Assembly (NCBI RefSeq): GCF_002531755.2
Contig: NZ_CP034999.1
Span: 372,001 to 436,000, forward strand
DNA: 64,000 bases
Direction of reading: 5' to 3'
From: Rhizobium acidisoli
GTDB lineage: Bacteria; Pseudomonadota; Alphaproteobacteria; Rhizobiales; Rhizobiaceae
Shown one piece after another: positions 61,066 through 64,000 of this stretch. Each line of letters begins with the position of its first letter. Positions within the stretch are counted from its first letter, which is position 1. The position numbers and the translations under genes were made by a program. The notes below the pieces were generated by a model. It did not search any database. It saw only the letters and a program-made list of their open reading frames with translations, and was not told the origin of the DNA.

Positions 61066-61332
61066 ATGAAAGCATCGCAGTTTTCGGACGCTCAGAAGGC
61101 GTTCATTCTGAAGCAAGGTGATGAAGGCGTGTCGGTTGCTGAAATCTGCAGGAAGGCGGGGATCAGCCAGGCGACTTATTTCAACTGGAAGAAAAAATAT
61201 GCGGGCATGCTGCCACCGGAGATGAAGAGGCTGAAACAGCTCGAGGACGAGAATTCGCGCCTGAAGAAGATCGTCGCGGATCTGACGCTGGACCGCGAGA
61301 TGTTGCAGGATGTCATCCGCCGAAAGCTCTAG
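61066..61332 (+). CDS. IS3-family transposase OrfA
   Basis: Helix-turn-helix plus leucine-zipper OrfA of 88 residues (FSDAQKAFILKQGDEGVSVAEICRKAGISQATYFNWKKKYAGM, then ENSRLKKIVADLTLDREMLQDVI). It is complete, but OrfB, which carries the DDE site, is missing because another element begins directly after it, so this IS cannot move by itself. The element's left end is probably TGAACC at 60989, inside the traG fragment. Confidence 0.85.
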   Translation: MKASQFSDAQKAFILKQGDEGVSVAEICRKAGISQATYFNWKKKYAGMLPPEMKRLKQLEDENSRLKKIVADLTLDREMLQDVIRRKL

Positions 61333-61400
61333 GAGGCGTGGACTCTTGGGATTCCCAGAAGAGCCGTGATGTGATTCAAGACTGCTTTTTGGAGGCAGTC

Positions 61401-62022
61401 ATGGGTGTTCTTGACCGTTTGATTCTTCGAGACGATCAATGGGATCGGATGTCGCAGCATATTATCGGCGATGATCGAACGCGTGGCTCTTCGGGTCGCG
61501 ACAACCGCATGTTCGTCGAAGCGGTCTTGTGGATCGTGCGTACAGGCTCGCCTTGGCGCGATCTGCCGGACGCGTTCGGCGATTGGAACAGCGTGTTTCG
61601 TCGCTTCAGCCGGTGGAGCCAGAAGGGTGTCTGGTGGCGTGTCTTCGAAGCGATGTCGGATGACAGCGATTTTGAATATTTGATCGTCGACAGCACCATC
61701 ATCCGGGCTCATCAACACGCCGCCGGTGCAAAAAAGGGGCTGAAGATCAGGCCGTTGGCCGTTCCCGCGGCGGCTTGAGCACCAAAATTCACATGGCAGT
61801 GCGTGGCCTTGGATGCCCTGTCCGCTTCGTGCTCACCGCCGGCCAGAAAGGCGATGCACCACAGGCCGACGCCTTAATCGACGGCATGCCAGCCGAGGTC
61901 GTGATGGCCGATACCGCCTACGACAGTGACCGGCTACGCCAGGCTATTGCCGCCAAGGGCGCGAAAGCGGTGATACCAAACAATCCATCCCGCGCCCGCA
62001 AATACCCACTCGATAAGCAACT
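61401..62022 (+). pseudogene. IS5-family (IS427 group) transposase, two frames, 3' truncated
   Basis: OrfA (61401-61778) reads MGVLDRLILRDDQWDRMSQH and continues through VLWIVRTGSPWRDLPDAFGDWNSVFRRF to the DDE Asp in YLIVDSTIIRAHQHAAGAKKG. The second frame continues KGAEDQAVGRSRGGLSTKIH, GCPVRFVLTAGQKGDAPQAD and MADTAYDSDRLRQAI, the second Asp motif. The shift near 61725-61745 is normal for this group (programmed). The C-terminus after PLDKQLY at about 62022 is missing where recombinase sequence begins, so it is dead. Confidence 0.82.
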
Positions 62023-62660
62023 CTATGTGCGGCAATCCACTCAGTCGCAGGTTATAACCAATCTGGAAAGCCAGCGACGGCAGTATGATCTTGTTGACAT
62101 TGCGCGACACCACGGCTTCAGCGACGTCGAGGTGATCGACGACGACCTCGGGCGCTCTGCCAGCGGAACCGTCGCCCGTCCGGGCTTCGATCGTCTCGTC
62201 GCCCTGTTGTGCGCCGGCAAAGTTGGTGCCGTTTTCTGCTTCGATGCTTCACGGCTTGCGCGCAACGGTCGGGACCGGCATCACCTGCTCGAACTGTGCG
62301 GCCTGGTCGAAGCCCGCGTCATTGACCATGACGGCGTCTACAATCCATGTCGACCCAACGATCGGCTGCTGCTGGGAATGAAGGGCAGTATCAGCGAGTT
62401 CGAACTGGGCGTGCTGAGAGCCCGGATGCTCGATGCCGCCAGGTCGAAGGCGCGCCGTGGCGAACTGCGACTTTCCGTTCCGTTCGGCTACATTTGGCAT
62501 CGGGAGGCCGGGCTTGGGCTCGATCCTGATCTGCGTCTGCAAGAGGTAATTCGATCCATCTTCGCCCGCTTCCACGACCTTGGAAGCGCGCGTCAGGTGC
62601 TGCTGTCGATGACGAAAGATCAGATTCACTTCCCTCGACCGTCGGATGAAGGGCGCATGA
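62023..62660 (+). pseudogene. Serine recombinase (resolvase/invertase-type), truncated
   Basis: Fused in frame behind the IS5 fragment: VRQSTQSQVITNLESQRRQY carries the catalytic Ser of YVRQS, followed by VEVIDDDLGRSASGTVARPG, VGAVFCFDASRLARNGRDRH (Arg pair of the active site) and MKGSISEFELGVLRARMLDA, then the recombinase domain start up to IHFPRPSDEGRM. It then joins IS66 tnpC sequence of the other strand. About 210 residues of a protein normally longer than 500 remain. Confidence 0.8.
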
Positions 62661-63852
62661 CCAAGCCCGTTGATCTCCCGCTCGATGTCGAACAGGGCAT
62701 CGATCCGTTTGACAGCCTCCAGCGCCAGCGGCGAGATCGGCATGGCACGGCTGCCGCGTTTGGCATTCGTGGCAATGTCAGCGAGCACAAAGAACTTGCG
62801 GCGTGAGTGCGCCCAGCACGTGCCTGCGTCAGCGGATCGGGATCGCGGTCAACCTTGAACAGGGGATTGTAGCCGCCATAAGCATCCGCTTGGAGAATGC
62901 CGGTGAAGGTCTTCAGGTGGCGCTCGGGATGCTCCTGCCGCCGGTCCCGCGACGCATAGTAAAGAGCTGCGGGTGGTGACTGCCCGCTGAACGGTCGGTC
63001 ATCCCGGACATATGTCCAGATGCGCCCCGTATCGGTTTTGCCTTTCGCCAGGATCGGCACGGTGGTGTCGTCGCCATGCAGCCGCTCGGCGGCCAGAACA
63101 TGCGCCTCGATCAACGAATGAATGGGCTTCAGCGCCGCCGCGCAAGCACCGACCTGGTCGGCCAGTGTCGATAAGCTGAGGTCGATCCCCTCTCGGCCAT
63201 AGCGCTCGCTCTGGCGGTTCAGCGGTTGATGCTGGGCGAACTTCTCAAACAGGATCATCGCCAGCAGGTTCGGCCCGGCAAAACCGCGCGGCGTCACATG
63301 GAAAGGTGCGGGCGGCTGAGTGATCTTCTCGCATTCGCGGCAGGAGAACTTCTCCCGCACAGTCTGGATGACTTTCCACTGGCGCGGGATCACCTCCAGC
63401 GTCTCGGTGATGTCCTCGCCGAGCTTCGACAGCCTGGCGGAACCGCAGCAGCGGCAACTCGTCGGGGCGGCGATGACGCCGCGCTCGCGCGGCAGGTGTT
63501 CGGGAAACGGCTTCCGTGATGGACGCTTTCGCTCGAACGCCCGGACTGTAGAGGCCTTGGCAGCAATCTCCGCCGCCAGTTCGTCTTCACCAGCGTCGGC
63601 TTCGAGTTCCTCGAGTTGCAGCTCCATCTGCTCGAGAAGTCGCGCCTTGCGCTCGGACCGGCTGCCGTAAAGTTCACGGCGAACCTTCTCGATCTCCAGC
63701 TTCAACCGCGCGATCAGCGCTTCTGAATGTGACACGAGCGCCTTGGCACTGGCGGCTTCCGCCTCGGCTTTCATACGCCGGGCACGCTCTTGCGCCAGCA
63801 GTGCAAGCGCACTGGCAAGATCGTCAGGAAGCTGTTCGGCCGCATCGTTCAT
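62660..63852 (-). pseudogene. IS66-family transposase TnpC, frameshifted and 3' truncated
   Basis: DDE transposase of IS66 elements on the minus strand. The N-terminal helical region (LARLKLEIEKVRRELYGSRSERKA) and the zinc ribbon CRCCGSARL and CREC near 136-180 are intact, followed by DDTTVPILAKGKTDTGRIWTYVRDDRPF and LQADAYGGYNPLF (Asp motifs). Near 62805 the frame shifts: the native CWAHSRRKFFVLADIATNAKRG reading continues in another frame to IEREINGLG, about 62660, where it is cut by the serine recombinase sequence. ATG 63852 is the start. Inactive. Confidence 0.82.
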
Positions 63853-63897
63853 GGTAGGATGGAATCATATTCGACCCAGCCATTCCAGTGCTTTTGC

Positions 63898-64000
63898 TCA
63901 TCCTGCCGACGTCGGTCGCCAGGTTTTTTGCGGCATCCGCCAGTCTATACCTTCCAGCAGATAACCGAGCTGCGCCGGTGTGATCACCACCGATCCATCT
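63898..64000 (-). CDS. IS66-family TnpB, C-terminal part (continues past the window)
   Basis: Minus-strand frame ending at the TGA at 63898-63900 reads DGSVVITPAQLGYLLEGIDW then RMPQKTWRPTSAG, the highly conserved C-terminus of the IS66 Orf2/TnpB protein. It lies 45 bases upstream of tnpC on the same strand, the normal IS66 gene order. The N-terminus is outside the window. Confidence 0.8.
   Translation of the reverse strand, partial: DGSVVITPAQLGYLLEGIDWRMPQKTWRPTSAG

Noticed and set aside
1..64000. tRNA, rRNA, CRISPR arrays, replication origin or repABC genes
   Set aside because: No tRNA cloverleaf, rRNA stretch, regular repeat-spacer array or Rep/ParAB coding sequence was noticed on either strand; detection by eye is limited for small RNAs.

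Overview
The window looks like a piece of a large accessory replicon (megaplasmid or chromid) from a Rhizobiales bacterium (Rhizobium/Agrobacterium/Ensifer type). The basis is the high GC content, the density of ribose-type ABC sugar importers, the GntR/DeoR/LysR regulators and AKR/SDR dehydrogenases, a broken Ti-plasmid-type traG, and IS66, IS5, IS3, IS1595 and Tn3 remnants typical of rhizobial plasmids. No tRNA, rRNA or CRISPR was seen.

Region A (1-17.3 kb) is a sugar-acid catabolic locus. It holds a class II aldolase (5' end outside the window), a TIM-like and an RpiB-like tetrulose-phosphate isomerase, a FadR-type GntR, an SDR, a DUF1537 acid-sugar kinase, a BKACE (DUF849) enzyme, a complete ABC importer, two aldose-dehydrogenase-type AKRs plus another AKR, a RuBisCO-like protein, a metallo-beta-lactamase-fold hydrolase and, oddly, a TsaC/Sua5 gene. 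The kinase + RuBisCO-like protein + L-erythrulose-1-P and D-erythrulose-4-P isomerase set matches the published D-apiose route through 3-oxo-isoapionate-4-phosphate to D-erythrose-4-phosphate. The substrate here is inferred, not shown. Three copies of a GGTATGAC..ATACC-like motif probably bind this GntR.

Region B (17.7-23.5 kb) has a DeoR regulator, a RibD-C/DHFR-like reductase, three SDRs and a LysR regulator, of ordinary appearance. Region C (23.8-34.4 kb) is a patchwork: a dead secreted-protein gene, an integrase scar, a second importer paralogous to that of region A with its own AKR, an OYE-type flavin reductase, and remnants of Tn3 and IS1595 elements.

Region D (34.5-54.3 kb) is a second catabolic regulon headed by another GntR. 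It includes a beta-hydroxyacid dehydrogenase, a carboxymuconolactone-decarboxylase-like protein, a small unknown protein, an alpha/beta hydrolase, two complete two-permease ABC importers, an aldehyde dehydrogenase, two zinc alcohol dehydrogenases, an ABM monooxygenase and an NDH-2-type oxidoreductase. A shared motif, ATTGACAGATTGTCTG, occurs eight times between 24.9 and 46.8 kb. In several places it lies on a sigma-70 -35 box, and it links the region C importer and AKR to this regulon. The substrate of this regulon is unknown, and it is the best candidate here for an undescribed pathway.

Region E (54.8-59.8 kb) pairs a large chemoreceptor with an orphan periplasmic binding protein that is a close paralogue of the region D importer's binding protein, suggesting chemotaxis to the same compound. 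Region F (59.9-64 kb) is a nest of mutually truncating mobile elements and a traG fragment.
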